Under the pieces are notes generated by a model. That model did no database searches. It was not told the origin of the DNA and was given only the letters and a program-made list of their open reading frames with translations. A DNA stretch of 64,000 bases from Testudinibacter aquarius (GTDB taxonomy: Bacteria; Pseudomonadota; Gammaproteobacteria; Enterobacterales; Pasteurellaceae), in contig NZ_SMCP01000013.1 of the NCBI RefSeq assembly GCF_004342725.1, forward strand, positions 1 to 64,000, given 5' to 3'. Shown here in pieces: positions 22,463-31,798 of this stretch. Position numbers and translations under genes: made by a program. Each line of letters starts with the position of its first letter. Positions within the stretch are counted from its first letter, which is position 1.

Positions 22463-23881
22463 ATGGCAAAAAAACTGGATCCGCAAAACGTTAGCCGTCT
22501 CATTGAATTGGTCGGCGGTAAAAATAATATTGCAACGGTCACCCATTGCATTACCCGTCTGCGCTTCGTCTTAAACGACACGGCTAAAGCCGATGTGAAA
22601 GCGTTGGAACAGTTGCCAATGGTGAAAGGCTGTTTCACCAATGCCGGACAGTTCCAAGTGGTGATCGGGCCGGAGGTGGGCGATTACTATCAAGAATTGT
22701 TAAAACAGACTAATCTCAGTTCTGCTGATAAAGAGGCGGCGAAAGTGGCGGCTCGGCAGAATATGAAATGGCACGAGAAAGTGATTTCGCATTTTGCGGA
22801 GATTTTTATTCCGTTGTTGCCGGCGCTGATCAGCGGCGGTTTGATTTTAGGTTTCCGCAATGTGATCGGTGATATTCCGATGTCGGACGGACAAACACTG
22901 GTGCAATCTTCCCCGATGTGGAAAACCATTTATGACTTTTTATGGCTGTTGGGCGAAGCGATTTTCTTCTTCTTGCCGGTCGGTATCTGTTGGTCAACGG
23001 TCAGAAAAATGGGCGGCTCACCAATTTTAGGCATTGTGTTGGGGGTGACCCTGGTCTCTCCGCAATTGATGAACTCCTACGGTTTAGGGTCGCAAGTACC
23101 GGAAGTGTGGGACTTCGGCTGGTTTAGCATTGATAAAGTCGGGTATCAAGCACAAGTGATCCCGTCGATTTTAGCCGGGATGGCATTGGCGTGGATCGAG
23201 CGCTTCTTCAAACGGATTGTACCGGACTATTTGAATTTGGTGATTGTACCGGTCTGTTCCTTAATTATCGCCGTATTTTTGGCACACGCCTTAATCGGCC
23301 CATTCGGACGCGAAATCGGCAACGGCGTGGCAATTGCAGTGAAAGCGGCCATGACCGGCAGCTTTGCCCCGATTGGTGCGGCTTTATTTGGCTTCCTGTA
23401 TGCACCGCTGGTGATCACCGGAATTCATCAAACCACCTTGGCCATTGATATGCAGATGATCCAAAGCCTGGGCGGCACGCCGGTTTGGCCGTTGATTGCT
23501 CTGTCAAACATTGCCCAAGCCTCAGCCGTATTCGGCATCGTATTAATCAGTAAAAAACTGAATGAGCGTGAAATTTCGGTGCCGGCAACCATTTCCGCTT
23601 ACTTAGGGGTGACCGAGCCGGCGATGTATGGCATCAACTTAAAATACCGTTTCCCAATGCTATGCGCCATGATCGGTTCCGCCTGTGCCGCTTTAATTTG
23701 TGGCTTGGCAGGGGTGATGGCAAACGGCATCGGCGTCGGTGGTTTGCCTGGGATTCTGTCGATTCAACCGCAATATTGGGGCATCTTTGCCTTGGCGATG
23801 CTGGTTGCAGTGGTGGTGCCGTTGCTGTTGACGATTGTGGTGTATAAACGCCAAGCGGCAAAAGGCACGTTAGCGCAATAA
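22463..23881 (+). CDS. treB: PTS trehalose transporter subunit IIBC
   Basis: Imports trehalose and phosphorylates it to trehalose-6-phosphate. 472 residues. The N-terminal IIB domain (about 1-85) has the phosphorylated Cys in ATVTHCITRLRFVL. The IIC domain (about 105-465) spans the membrane about ten times and contains ITGIHQTTLAIDMQMI and the GVTEPAMYGINLKYRFP loop of the glucose-sucrose family. No IIA domain is fused, so phosphate must come from a separate IIA such as Crr. It is followed by treC and preceded by CRP-like and TreR-like sites. Confidence 0.95.
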   Translation: MAKKLDPQNVSRLIELVGGKNNIATVTHCITRLRFVLNDTAKADVKALEQLPMVKGCFTNAGQFQVVIGPEVGDYYQELLKQTNLSSADKEAAKVAARQNMKWHEKVISHFAEIFIPLLPALISGGLILGFRNVIGDIPMSDGQTLVQSSPMWKTIYDFLWLLGEAIFFFLPVGICWSTVRKMGGSPILGIVLGVTLVSPQLMNSYGLGSQVPEVWDFGWFSIDKVGYQAQVIPSILAGMALAWIERFFKRIVPDYLNLVIVPVCSLIIAVFLAHALIGPFGREIGNGVAIAVKAAMTGSFAPIGAALFGFLYAPLVITGIHQTTLAIDMQMIQSLGGTPVWPLIALSNIAQASAVFGIVLISKKLNEREISVPATISAYLGVTEPAMYGINLKYRFPMLCAMIGSACAALICGLAGVMANGIGVGGLPGILSIQPQYWGIFALAMLVAVVVPLLLTIVVYKRQAAKGTLAQ

Positions 23882-23940
23882 CACACGAAAAAATTGAAAG
23901 TGCGGTTTTGAACCGCAATAAACAGATAAAAGGACAAGCA

Positions 23941-25599
23941 ATGCAACAGACAGAATGGTGGAAGAACGGGGTTATCTACCAAATTTATCCCAAAAGTTTT
24001 CAGGATACCACCGGCAACGGGCGCGGCGATATTCGCGGTATTATTCAACGCTTAGATTATTTGCAGATGTTAGGTATCGACGGAATTTGGATCACCCCGA
24101 TTTACCCTTCGCCGCAAATTGATAACGGCTATGATGTTGCCGATTACTGCGCCATCAATCCGGATTACGGCACGATGGCAGATTTTGAATTGTTGGTATC
24201 CGAAGCGCATCAGCGCAATATCCGGATTGTTATGGATATGGTGTTCAACCATACTTCGACCGAACACGCTTGGTTTAAACAAGCACAAGATCCGGAAAGT
24301 GAATACCATGATTACTATATTTGGCGTGGTGAAGATCAAACGCAGTCCCCCAACAACTGGCGTTCCAAATTTGGCGGCAGCGCATGGCAATGGTGTCAAC
24401 AGGTCGGCAAGCACTACTTGCACCTGTTTGCCACCGAACAAGCGGATCTCAACTGGGAAAATGAAAAAGTCCGCCAGCAGCTGCAACAGGTTTGCCATTT
24501 TTGGGCAGATAAAGGCGTGGACGGGCTGCGCTTGGATGTGGTCAATCTGGTGTCTAAAAATCAGGATTTCCCAAGTGATGATCAAGGCGACGGCCGTCGT
24601 TTCTATACCGACGGGCCACGAATTCACGAATTTATGCGTGAATTGAGTGAACAGGTTTTTCAACCGCGCGGTTTAATGACGGTCGGGGAAATGTCGTCCA
24701 CCAGCTTACAAAATTGCCAACAATACGCTGCACTGAACGGCTCAGAACTGTCAATGACCTTCAATTTCCACCATCTGAAAGTTGATTATCCCAACGGTGA
24801 GAAATGGACTTATGCAACGCCGGACTATGTCGAGCTGAAGTCGATTTTCAACTACTGGCAGCAAGGCATGCACGGCAAAGCGTGGAATGCGCTGTTCTGG
24901 TGCAACCACGATCAGCCACGGATTGTCTCGCGTTTTGGCGACGAAACCGCACTTCGCACGATTTCCGGCAAAATGCTGGCCATGGTATTGCACGGCATGC
25001 AAGGCACACCGTACATCTATCAAGGCGAAGAATTCGGCATGACTAATCCGGGCTTCACCCGCATTGAGCAATATCGTGATGTGGAAAGCCTGAATATGTA
25101 CCAAGAGTTGTTGGATAAAGGTTTGGATCGAGCCTTGGTACTGAAAATTTTAGCACAGAAATCACGCGACAACAGCCGTACCCCCATGCAGTGGAATACG
25201 CTAGCCAGCGCCGGTTTCAGCACTGCCGAACCTTGGATCGGTGTTGCCCCCAATTATCGGCAAGTGAATGCCGAAAGTGCGGTCAACGACCCTGATTCGG
25301 TATTTTATTGCTATAAAAAATTGATTGAGCTGCGTAAATCCCTGCCGATATTGACTGACGGCGATTATCAGGATCTGCTGCCGCAGCACCCGTCCGTTTG
25401 GAGCTATTTGCGCACTGATGGCAAGCAAAAATTGTGGGTGTTGGCCAATTTAAGTAACCAAACGCAAACACTTGAACGTCCACAACAGACTGCCGGTGAA
25501 TGGCAGACACTATTGCATAATTATCCGCAAGCATTGGCTTTGGGCGACACCATTGAATTGGCGCCTTATCAAGCGGTGTATTTGCTACAAAGTGTATAA
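23941..25599 (+). CDS. treC: Trehalose-6-phosphate hydrolase
   Basis: Cytosolic GH13 enzyme that splits trehalose-6-phosphate into glucose and glucose-6-phosphate. 552 residues from the ATG at 23941, preceded by AAGGAC. GH13 landmarks in order: NGVIYQIYPKSFQDT at the start, MVFNHTSTEHAWF, GLRLDVVNLVS with the nucleophile Asp, VGEMSS with the acid/base Glu, and FWCNHDQPR. It lies 59 bp after treB in one operon; the acetyltransferase gene follows after an uptake-signal pair. Confidence 0.96.
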   Translation: MQQTEWWKNGVIYQIYPKSFQDTTGNGRGDIRGIIQRLDYLQMLGIDGIWITPIYPSPQIDNGYDVADYCAINPDYGTMADFELLVSEAHQRNIRIVMDMVFNHTSTEHAWFKQAQDPESEYHDYYIWRGEDQTQSPNNWRSKFGGSAWQWCQQVGKHYLHLFATEQADLNWENEKVRQQLQQVCHFWADKGVDGLRLDVVNLVSKNQDFPSDDQGDGRRFYTDGPRIHEFMRELSEQVFQPRGLMTVGEMSSTSLQNCQQYAALNGSELSMTFNFHHLKVDYPNGEKWTYATPDYVELKSIFNYWQQGMHGKAWNALFWCNHDQPRIVSRFGDETALRTISGKMLAMVLHGMQGTPYIYQGEEFGMTNPGFTRIEQYRDVESLNMYQELLDKGLDRALVLKILAQKSRDNSRTPMQWNTLASAGFSTAEPWIGVAPNYRQVNAESAVNDPDSVFYCYKKLIELRKSLPILTDGDYQDLLPQHPSVWSYLRTDGKQKLWVLANLSNQTQTLERPQQTAGEWQTLLHNYPQALALGDTIELAPYQAVYLLQSV

Positions 25600-25605
25600 A
25601 TCAGC

Positions 25606-25642
25606 AAAGTGCGGTGCAATGATTTGACAGCGACCGCACTTT
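25606..25642 (+). terminator. Inverted uptake-signal pair between treC and the acetyltransferase gene
   Basis: AAAGTGCGG and CCGCACTTT, separated by 19 nt, can form a hairpin with a T-run (TTTTC) on the plus strand just after the treC stop. Confidence 0.55.
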
Positions 25643-25659
25643 TCACGAGGCTTAATTCA

Positions 25660-26250
25660 ATGACAGATAACACGACAGAAAAACAGAAAATGCTGGCAGG
25701 CTTGATTTATGATGCCAACAACGACCCCGACTTAATTCAAGAGCGGTTGCGCTGCAAAGAGCGTTGCTATGATTACAACCAACTGCGTCCGTCTGAGGTG
25801 GAACAGCAGCAACAGTTGATTCGGCAACTGTTCGGCAAAACCCAAACCCATTTTTCTCTGGTCGCCCCATTTTGGTGTGATTACGGCTATAACATTGAAA
25901 TCGGAGAGAATTTCTACGCCAACCATAATTGTGTGATCTTAGACGGCGCCAAAGTCACCTTTGGCGACAATGTGTTTATCGCGCCGGATTGCGGTTTCTA
26001 TACCGCCGGTCATCCTCTCGATGTCGAGCGGCGTAATCGAGGCTTGGAATATGCCTATCCGATTACCGTCGGTGACAATGTCTGGTTTGGCGGCGGCGTG
26101 AAAGTGATGCCCGGCGTGACGATTGGCAGCAATAGCGTGATTGCCGCCGGCAGCATTGTTACCACTGATATTCCCGATAATGTCCTTGCCGCCGGTGTGC
26201 CGTGCCGCGTGATCCGCCCGATCACCGAACAAGACCATCACCGCACTTAG
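25660..26250 (+). CDS. Maltose O-acetyltransferase-like sugar acetyltransferase
   Basis: CoA-dependent sugar O-acetyltransferase of the left-handed beta-helix (hexapeptide repeat) family, 196 residues from the ATG at 25660. The N-terminal helical Mac domain contains MLAGLIYDANNDPDLIQER and the helix is built by hexad repeats. The active-site region is PDCGFYTAGHPLD with the catalytic His, followed by VWFGGGVKVMPGVTIG and AAGVPCRVIRPI at the end. It most resembles Maa/LacA. Position after treC suggests it acetylates surplus glucose or a trehalose-derived sugar for detoxification, but this is inference. Confidence 0.85.
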   Translation: MTDNTTEKQKMLAGLIYDANNDPDLIQERLRCKERCYDYNQLRPSEVEQQQQLIRQLFGKTQTHFSLVAPFWCDYGYNIEIGENFYANHNCVILDGAKVTFGDNVFIAPDCGFYTAGHPLDVERRNRGLEYAYPITVGDNVWFGGGVKVMPGVTIGSNSVIAAGSIVTTDIPDNVLAAGVPCRVIRPITEQDHHRT

Positions 26251-26272
26251 CCTACTTTAGCCTCCCTTGAAT

Positions 26273-26298
26273 GCCCGAAATCATGCAAAATTTCGGGC
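26273..26298 (+). terminator. Hairpin after the acetyltransferase gene
   Basis: A 9-bp stem GCCCGAAAT/ATTTCGGGC, followed 8 nt later by a T-run. Probable terminator of the treBC group. The remaining ~230 bp up to the next gene also hold a second hairpin (ATTCCCC/GGGGAAT, 26471-26493) in the presumed 5' leader of the flavoprotein gene. Confidence 0.6.
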
Positions 26299-26531
26299 AA
26301 GTTCGCATTTTTCGCCACCACCATCCGGCAAAAATTGATCTTTCTCGCATAAAGTGCAGATAACTACATCTCCTTAATAAAAATAGGGTATTGTAGTGCT
26401 ATCCGCCGATAAAAGCGGTTAACAAGCGAATATTACTTTTTACCTCAACACGACTCGAGATGATAACGAGATTCCCCACAATTTCAGGGGAATGCAGTCC
26501 GTTGTTTGCACAAACAATAAAGGACATTGCC

Positions 26532-28160
26532 ATGAAAGATGTTAAAGCTGATATGACCTTTCCACCGGATCTGACCGAGAAAAAGGGCTCGGGACCGGTG
26601 CAAACCAAAGTGCCGGTATACACCAACTCCCTGCCGCCCTGTAACCATGCCTGCCCGACCGGCAGCAATATCCAGCAGTGGCTCTCCTTGGCACAAGAAA
26701 AACAGTACCAAGCGGCATGGCAAGAGCTGATGCGCAACAATCCGATGCCGGCGATTCACGGGCGGGTTTGTTACCATCCGTGTGAAAGCGCCTGCAATCG
26801 TACCCAAGTGGATGATGCGGTCAGCATTCACGCCGTTGAGCGTTTTCTGGGGGATCTGGCCATCGAGCAACATTGGCCGGTTGAGCTGAACAATCCCGAC
26901 AGCGGCAAAAAAGTGCTGGTGGTCGGCGCAGGCCCAAGCGGCTTGTCTGCGGCTTATCATTTGCGCCTGAAAGGCCACCAAGTGGAAGTGCGCGACTCCG
27001 CCCCGCTGGCTGGCGGCATGATGCGTTTTGGCATTCCGGCTTACCGCTTGCCACGCCCGATTTTAGAAGCCGAGATTAATCGCATCGCAGAGATGGGAGT
27101 CAACATCGTCTTAAACTGCAAAGTCGATAACATCTTGCAGGCTAAACTGGAGGGCAATTTTGATGCGGTATTTTTAGCCGTCGGCGCCCACATCGGGCGG
27201 GGTGTCGATATTCCCAATGATGATCCGTCGCTGGTGACCGATGCGGTCAGCTATTTGCGCGATATCGGCATGGGACAAGCGCCAACATTAGGCAAGCGGG
27301 TCGCCGTTTATGGCGGCGGCAACACCGCAATGGATGCGGCACGCACCGCCAAACGTTTGGGATCGGATGTGATGGTGATCTATCGCCGTGATCGGGACAA
27401 TATGCCGGCACATGATTTTGAGTGCGCCGAAGCCATCGAGGAAGGTGTGGAATTCCACTGGCTGCGCACCATTAACGAAATCGACGGCACACGTTTTAAA
27501 TTGGAAAAAATGCGGTTGGACGACAAAGGCCGCCCACAACAGAGCGGCGAATACGAGTATCTGGAAGCCGACTCCCTGATTCTGGCCTTGGGACAAAATA
27601 TCGACAGCCAACTGACCCAAGGCATTCCGGGCGTGGATTATAAAGCCGACGGCACGGTAATAGTGAATGACAACATGATGACCGGTTATGCCGGATTGTT
27701 TGCCGGCGGCGACATGGTGCCGTCCGATCGCACCGTCACAATTGCAGTCGGACACGGCAAAAAAGCCGCTTATCATATCGATGCCTACCTGCATAACCGC
27801 ACTTATCAAAAACCGAGTAAACATCCGCTGATTCAATATAACCGGCTGCACCTTTGGTATAAAACCGATGCCGAACAGAGCGAACAGCCGACGATGGCAG
27901 CACACCTGCGCGCCAAATCCTTTGATGAAGTCTTGGGCGGCCTGAACGAACAAGAGGCGGTTTATGAGGCACAACGTTGCTACTCCTGTGGAAACTGTTT
28001 TGAGTGTAACGGCTGCTTCGGTGCCTGTCCGCAAGAGGCGATTATCCGTCTGGGCAAAGGCAAAGGTTACCAAGTTGATTACACCAAATGCACCGGTTGC
28101 GAAGCCTGTTATCTGCAATGTCCTTGTCATGCGTTAGAAATGGTGGCGGTTGCCAGTTAG
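26532..28160 (+). CDS. GltD-like FAD/NAD(P) oxidoreductase with C-terminal ferredoxin domain
   Basis: Probable electron-transfer flavoprotein partner of the pyruvate:ferredoxin oxidoreductase encoded 6 bp downstream. 542 residues from the ATG at 26532 (AAAGGAC upstream). The N-terminal iron-sulfur domain carries PPCNHACPTG (Cys37, Cys41) and VCYHPCESACNR. An FAD-binding GAGPSGLSAAYHL and a NAD(P)-binding YGGGNTAMDAARTAKRLG follow, as in the glutamate synthase small subunit. The last ~75 residues hold two cluster motifs, CGNCFECNGCFGACP and CTGCEACYLQCPC. No glutamate synthase large subunit is near. I infer it passes electrons between ferredoxin-type clusters and NAD(P)H. Confidence 0.85.
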   Translation: MKDVKADMTFPPDLTEKKGSGPVQTKVPVYTNSLPPCNHACPTGSNIQQWLSLAQEKQYQAAWQELMRNNPMPAIHGRVCYHPCESACNRTQVDDAVSIHAVERFLGDLAIEQHWPVELNNPDSGKKVLVVGAGPSGLSAAYHLRLKGHQVEVRDSAPLAGGMMRFGIPAYRLPRPILEAEINRIAEMGVNIVLNCKVDNILQAKLEGNFDAVFLAVGAHIGRGVDIPNDDPSLVTDAVSYLRDIGMGQAPTLGKRVAVYGGGNTAMDAARTAKRLGSDVMVIYRRDRDNMPAHDFECAEAIEEGVEFHWLRTINEIDGTRFKLEKMRLDDKGRPQQSGEYEYLEADSLILALGQNIDSQLTQGIPGVDYKADGTVIVNDNMMTGYAGLFAGGDMVPSDRTVTIAVGHGKKAAYHIDAYLHNRTYQKPSKHPLIQYNRLHLWYKTDAEQSEQPTMAAHLRAKSFDEVLGGLNEQEAVYEAQRCYSCGNCFECNGCFGACPQEAIIRLGKGKGYQVDYTKCTGCEACYLQCPCHALEMVAVAS

Positions 28161-28169
28161 GAGAAAATG

Positions 28170-31100
28170 ATGAGTCAATTCAATACGAAAATGATCACTT
28201 GCGATGGCAGCGAAGCCACCGCATCAATTGCCTATCGTGTCAGTGAAGTCTGTGCGATCTATCCGATTACCCCGTCCTCCACCATGGCGGAACTGGTCGA
28301 TTTGTGGGTTGCGGAACAACAAAAAAATATCTGGGGCAATATTCCGCTGGTAGCGGAAATGCAAAGCGAAGGCGGCGCTGCCGGGGCAGTGCACGGCGCA
28401 CTGCAAAGCGGTGCATTAACCACAACCTTCACCGCCTCACAAGGGCTGATGTTGATGTTGCCGAATATGTATAAAATTGCCGGTGAACTGACCTCGGCAG
28501 TGTTTCATGTTGCGGCACGCTCGCTGGCGGCACAAGGTCTCTCGATTTTCGGCGACCATCAAGACGTGATGGCGGCACGCACCACCGGTTTTGCCATGTT
28601 GGCAGCTTCATCAGTGCAGGAAAGCCATGATATGGCGCTGGTTGCCCATGCTGCCACGCTTTCCGCCCGCATTCCGTTTATCCATTTTTTCGACGGTTTC
28701 CGCACCTCCCATGAAGTCAATAAGATTACGCTGATTGATGATCAAGCAGTCAAAGCGATGATCCCCGACGAGTTGATCCGCGCCCATCGTGCCAGAGGAT
28801 TAAGCCCGGACAATCCGTTTATTCGCGGCACGGCACAAAATCCGGATGTCTATTTTCAGGCACGCGAATCAGTCAACTTGTATTATCAAAACACACCGCA
28901 CATCGTGGCAGAAAAAATGCAGCAGTTGGCTGAGCTGACCGGACGGCAGTATAAAATCGTCGAATATTACGGTGATCCCGAGGCGGAATCGGTGATTATC
29001 GCCATGGGTTCCGGCATTGAAACCGTGAAAGAGACCCTCCGTGATCTGAATGCCAAAGGTGAGAAACTGGGGGCAGTCCAAGTGCGGTTATACCGTCCGC
29101 TAAGCGCCGAACATCTGTTGGCGGAACTGCCGCGCAGTGTCAAACGAATTGCCGTGTTGGATCGCACCAAAGAACCGGGCTGCAACGGCGAACCGCTGTA
29201 TCAGGATATCCTGACCGCACTTATCGAAAACCAAGAGCAGTTGCCGATTTTTCCAAAAGTGATCGCCGGACGCTACGGGCTGTCGAGTAAAGAGTTTACC
29301 CCGGCAATGGTGAAAGCGGTGTTTGACGAACTGAAACAAGCCCATCCGAAACAGCATTTTACGGTCGGCATCAGCGACGATCTCACGCACACCAGCCTGA
29401 CGGTTGACCCAAGTTATGATATCGAAAGTCAAGACACGGTGCGTGCGATGTTTTACGGCTTGGGCGCAGACGGCACGGTTGGCGCCAATAAAAATACAAT
29501 TAAAATTATCGGTGATGATCCGGACTATTTCGCACAAGGCTATTTTGTATATGACTCGAAAAAATCCGGCTCGCAAACCATTTCCCATTTACGTTTCGGC
29601 TCACACCCGATCAACAGCCCCTACCTGATTCAATCGGCGAATTTTATCGCCTGTCATCAGGAAACCTTTTTGCAAACCACCGATATGTTGGGCAATGCTG
29701 CCCCCAATGCCACTTTCCTACTGAACAGCCAATATGCTGCCGATAGCATTTGGGACAAACTACCCAGTGCGGTGCAGCGGCAAATTATCGATAAAAATAT
29801 TAAACTATACGTGATCGACGCTTACAAAGTGGCGCAAGACACCGCCATGGGCAAACGCATCAACACCATTATGCAGACCTGCTTTTTTGCCCTTTCCAAC
29901 GTGATGGCAAAAGACAAGGCGATTGCCAAAATCAAAAAAGCAATTGAGAAAACCTACTTGCGCAAAGGCGAAGCGGTGGTGCAAAAGAATTTTGCCGCCG
30001 TCGATCACACATTAACTCACCTTTATCCGGTGGACATTCCGGCACGGGTGACAGCACTTGAGCGGGCTTATCAACCGGTTTCAAGCAAAGCACCGGAATT
30101 TGTGCGTCAAGTTACCGCACAAATGATGGCAGGCAAAGGCGATTTGATTCCGGTGTCGATGCTGCCGCCGGACGGCACTTATCCGTCGGCAACCACCCAA
30201 TGGGAAAAACGCAATATCGCCCAGCATATTCCGATTTGGGATCAGGCACTTTGCATTCAATGCGGCAATTGCAGTTTTGTCTGCCCGCACAGTGCTATTC
30301 GTGCCAAGTTCTACCACAAAGCGCTGCTGGAACAAGCGCCGCCCGGATTCCGCTCAGCGATGACCACGGCGCGCGGTTTTCCGGACACGCGCTACACCAT
30401 TCAGCTCTATCCGGAAGACTGCACCGGCTGCTCGCTGTGTGTCGATGCTTGCCCGATGACCGATTTGGACAATCCGAGCCATAAAGCGCTTAATATGTAC
30501 GAAAAAACCCCGTATCTGGAACAGGAAAAACAGAGCCTGACGTTCTTTGAAACCATTCCGTATAACGATCGGGCGAAAGTCGATTTTTCCAATGTGCGTG
30601 GCGTGCAGTTCCTGCAACCGCTGTTTGAGTTCAGCGGCGCTTGCAGCGGTTGCGGCGAAACACCGTATCTCAGCTTGCTGTCACGTCTGTTCGGGGATCG
30701 GCTGATGATCGCCAATGCCACCGGCTGCTCCTCGATTTACGGCGGTAATTTGCCGACCACACCTTGGAGTAAAAATGCCGATGGCCGTGGCCCGGCATGG
30801 TCAAACTCACTGTTTGAAGACAATGCCGAATTCGGCTTCGGTTTCCGTCTGGCTGAAACCAAACACCAGCAATTGGCGCAGGAATTATTGCGCCAACAAG
30901 CACCGCACTTGGAGCCGAAACTGGTCGAGCAACTGCTGCACAGCGAACAAAAAACCGAATCTCAAATTCAGGCACAAATCAAACGGGTTGCCGAACTGAA
31001 AGTGCGGTTAAGCGACATCGGCAGCGACAGTGCGCTTAACTTAAAGTCGGTTGCCGATCACCTGATTCGCCGTTCCATCTGGATCGTCGGGGGCGACGGT

Positions 31101-31742
31101 TGGGCTTATGACATTGGTTACAGCGGCTTGGATCATGTGCTGGCCAGCGGCGCCGATGTCAATATTTTGGTGATGGACACCGAAGTGTACTCCAACACCG
31201 GCGGACAGATGTCCAAATCCACCCCGCTCGGTGCCGTTGCCAAATTCGCCGCTTCCGGCAAACAAGCCAGCAAAAAAGATATTGCGATGCAAGCGATCAC
31301 CTACAACAATGTGTATGTGGCACGGATTGCCTTTGGTGCCGATCCGCAACAAGCGTTGCTGGCCATGCGCGAAGCCGAAGTCTATCCGGGGCCGTCGCTC
31401 ATCATTGCCTACAGCCACTGCATTGCCCACGGCATTCAGATGGAAGAGGGCTTGCAACAGCAGCAAAGAGCGGTCAAATCCGGACACTGGCCGCTGTTCC
31501 GCTACAATCCGGCATTAAAAGAAGTGGGGGAAATTCCGTTTTCACTCGACAGTTTGCGTCCGAGCGTGCCACTGGAAGAGTACCGCAGCCACGAAACCCG
31601 CTTCCAAATGCTGCAACAGCAACACCCTGACGAAGCCGCTGAGATTGCAGTTCGGGCGCAAAAAGTGGCTAATCGCAAATGGAGCCTTTATGAAGAAATG
31701 GCGACTCGCAAAGCCACTATTTTTGATCCTTATGTGGAATAA
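28170..31742 (+). CDS. nifJ: Pyruvate:ferredoxin (flavodoxin) oxidoreductase
   Basis: Oxidises pyruvate to acetyl-CoA and CO2, passing electrons to a low-potential carrier. 1,190 residues, the full single-chain length. Domains in order: TPP/pyrimidine domain from the N-terminus (YPITPSSTMAELVD), domain II, the gamma domain with GLGADGTVGANKN, and two 4Fe-4S motifs (CIQCGNCSFVCPHSAIR and CTGCSLCVDACPM). The C-terminal TPP domain follows with CSGCGETPY and GDGWAYDIGYSG..MDTEVYSNTGGQ. AGGAG lies 6 nt before the ATG at 28170; the ATG one codon earlier is also possible. Uptake signals in the gene suggest long residence. It is an oxygen-sensitive route beside the trehalose genes. Confidence 0.95.
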   Translation: MSQFNTKMITCDGSEATASIAYRVSEVCAIYPITPSSTMAELVDLWVAEQQKNIWGNIPLVAEMQSEGGAAGAVHGALQSGALTTTFTASQGLMLMLPNMYKIAGELTSAVFHVAARSLAAQGLSIFGDHQDVMAARTTGFAMLAASSVQESHDMALVAHAATLSARIPFIHFFDGFRTSHEVNKITLIDDQAVKAMIPDELIRAHRARGLSPDNPFIRGTAQNPDVYFQARESVNLYYQNTPHIVAEKMQQLAELTGRQYKIVEYYGDPEAESVIIAMGSGIETVKETLRDLNAKGEKLGAVQVRLYRPLSAEHLLAELPRSVKRIAVLDRTKEPGCNGEPLYQDILTALIENQEQLPIFPKVIAGRYGLSSKEFTPAMVKAVFDELKQAHPKQHFTVGISDDLTHTSLTVDPSYDIESQDTVRAMFYGLGADGTVGANKNTIKIIGDDPDYFAQGYFVYDSKKSGSQTISHLRFGSHPINSPYLIQSANFIACHQETFLQTTDMLGNAAPNATFLLNSQYAADSIWDKLPSAVQRQIIDKNIKLYVIDAYKVAQDTAMGKRINTIMQTCFFALSNVMAKDKAIAKIKKAIEKTYLRKGEAVVQKNFAAVDHTLTHLYPVDIPARVTALERAYQPVSSKAPEFVRQVTAQMMAGKGDLIPVSMLPPDGTYPSATTQWEKRNIAQHIPIWDQALCIQCGNCSFVCPHSAIRAKFYHKALLEQAPPGFRSAMTTARGFPDTRYTIQLYPEDCTGCSLCVDACPMTDLDNPSHKALNMYEKTPYLEQEKQSLTFFETIPYNDRAKVDFSNVRGVQFLQPLFEFSGACSGCGETPYLSLLSRLFGDRLMIANATGCSSIYGGNLPTTPWSKNADGRGPAWSNSLFEDNAEFGFGFRLAETKHQQLAQELLRQQAPHLEPKLVEQLLHSEQKTESQIQAQIKRVAELKVRLSDIGSDSALNLKSVADHLIRRSIWIVGGDGWAYDIGYSGLDHVLASGADVNILVMDTEVYSNTGGQMSKSTPLGAVAKFAASGKQASKKDIAMQAITYNNVYVARIAFGADPQQALLAMREAEVYPGPSLIIAYSHCIAHGIQMEEGLQQQQRAVKSGHWPLFRYNPALKEVGEIPFSLDSLRPSVPLEEYRSHETRFQMLQQQHPDEAAEIAVRAQKVANRKWSLYEEMATRKATIFDPYVE

Positions 31743-31774
31743 TGCGAGGCATCGCTAGCCAGCCTAACCAACAA

Positions 31775-31798
31775 AGGGCGGATCTTATGATTCGCCCT
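31775..31798. terminator. Hairpin at the nifJ-treR convergent junction
   Basis: AGGGCG and CGCCCT arms with further ATC/GAT-type pairing around a short loop. It overlaps the last codons of treR (stop at 31785-31787) and lies 32 bp after nifJ, so could end both transcripts; no long T-run is present. Confidence 0.4.

Noticed and set aside
26471-26493. Riboswitch in the leader of the GltD-like gene
   Set aside because: Only one simple hairpin is present; no conserved riboswitch motif was recognised.
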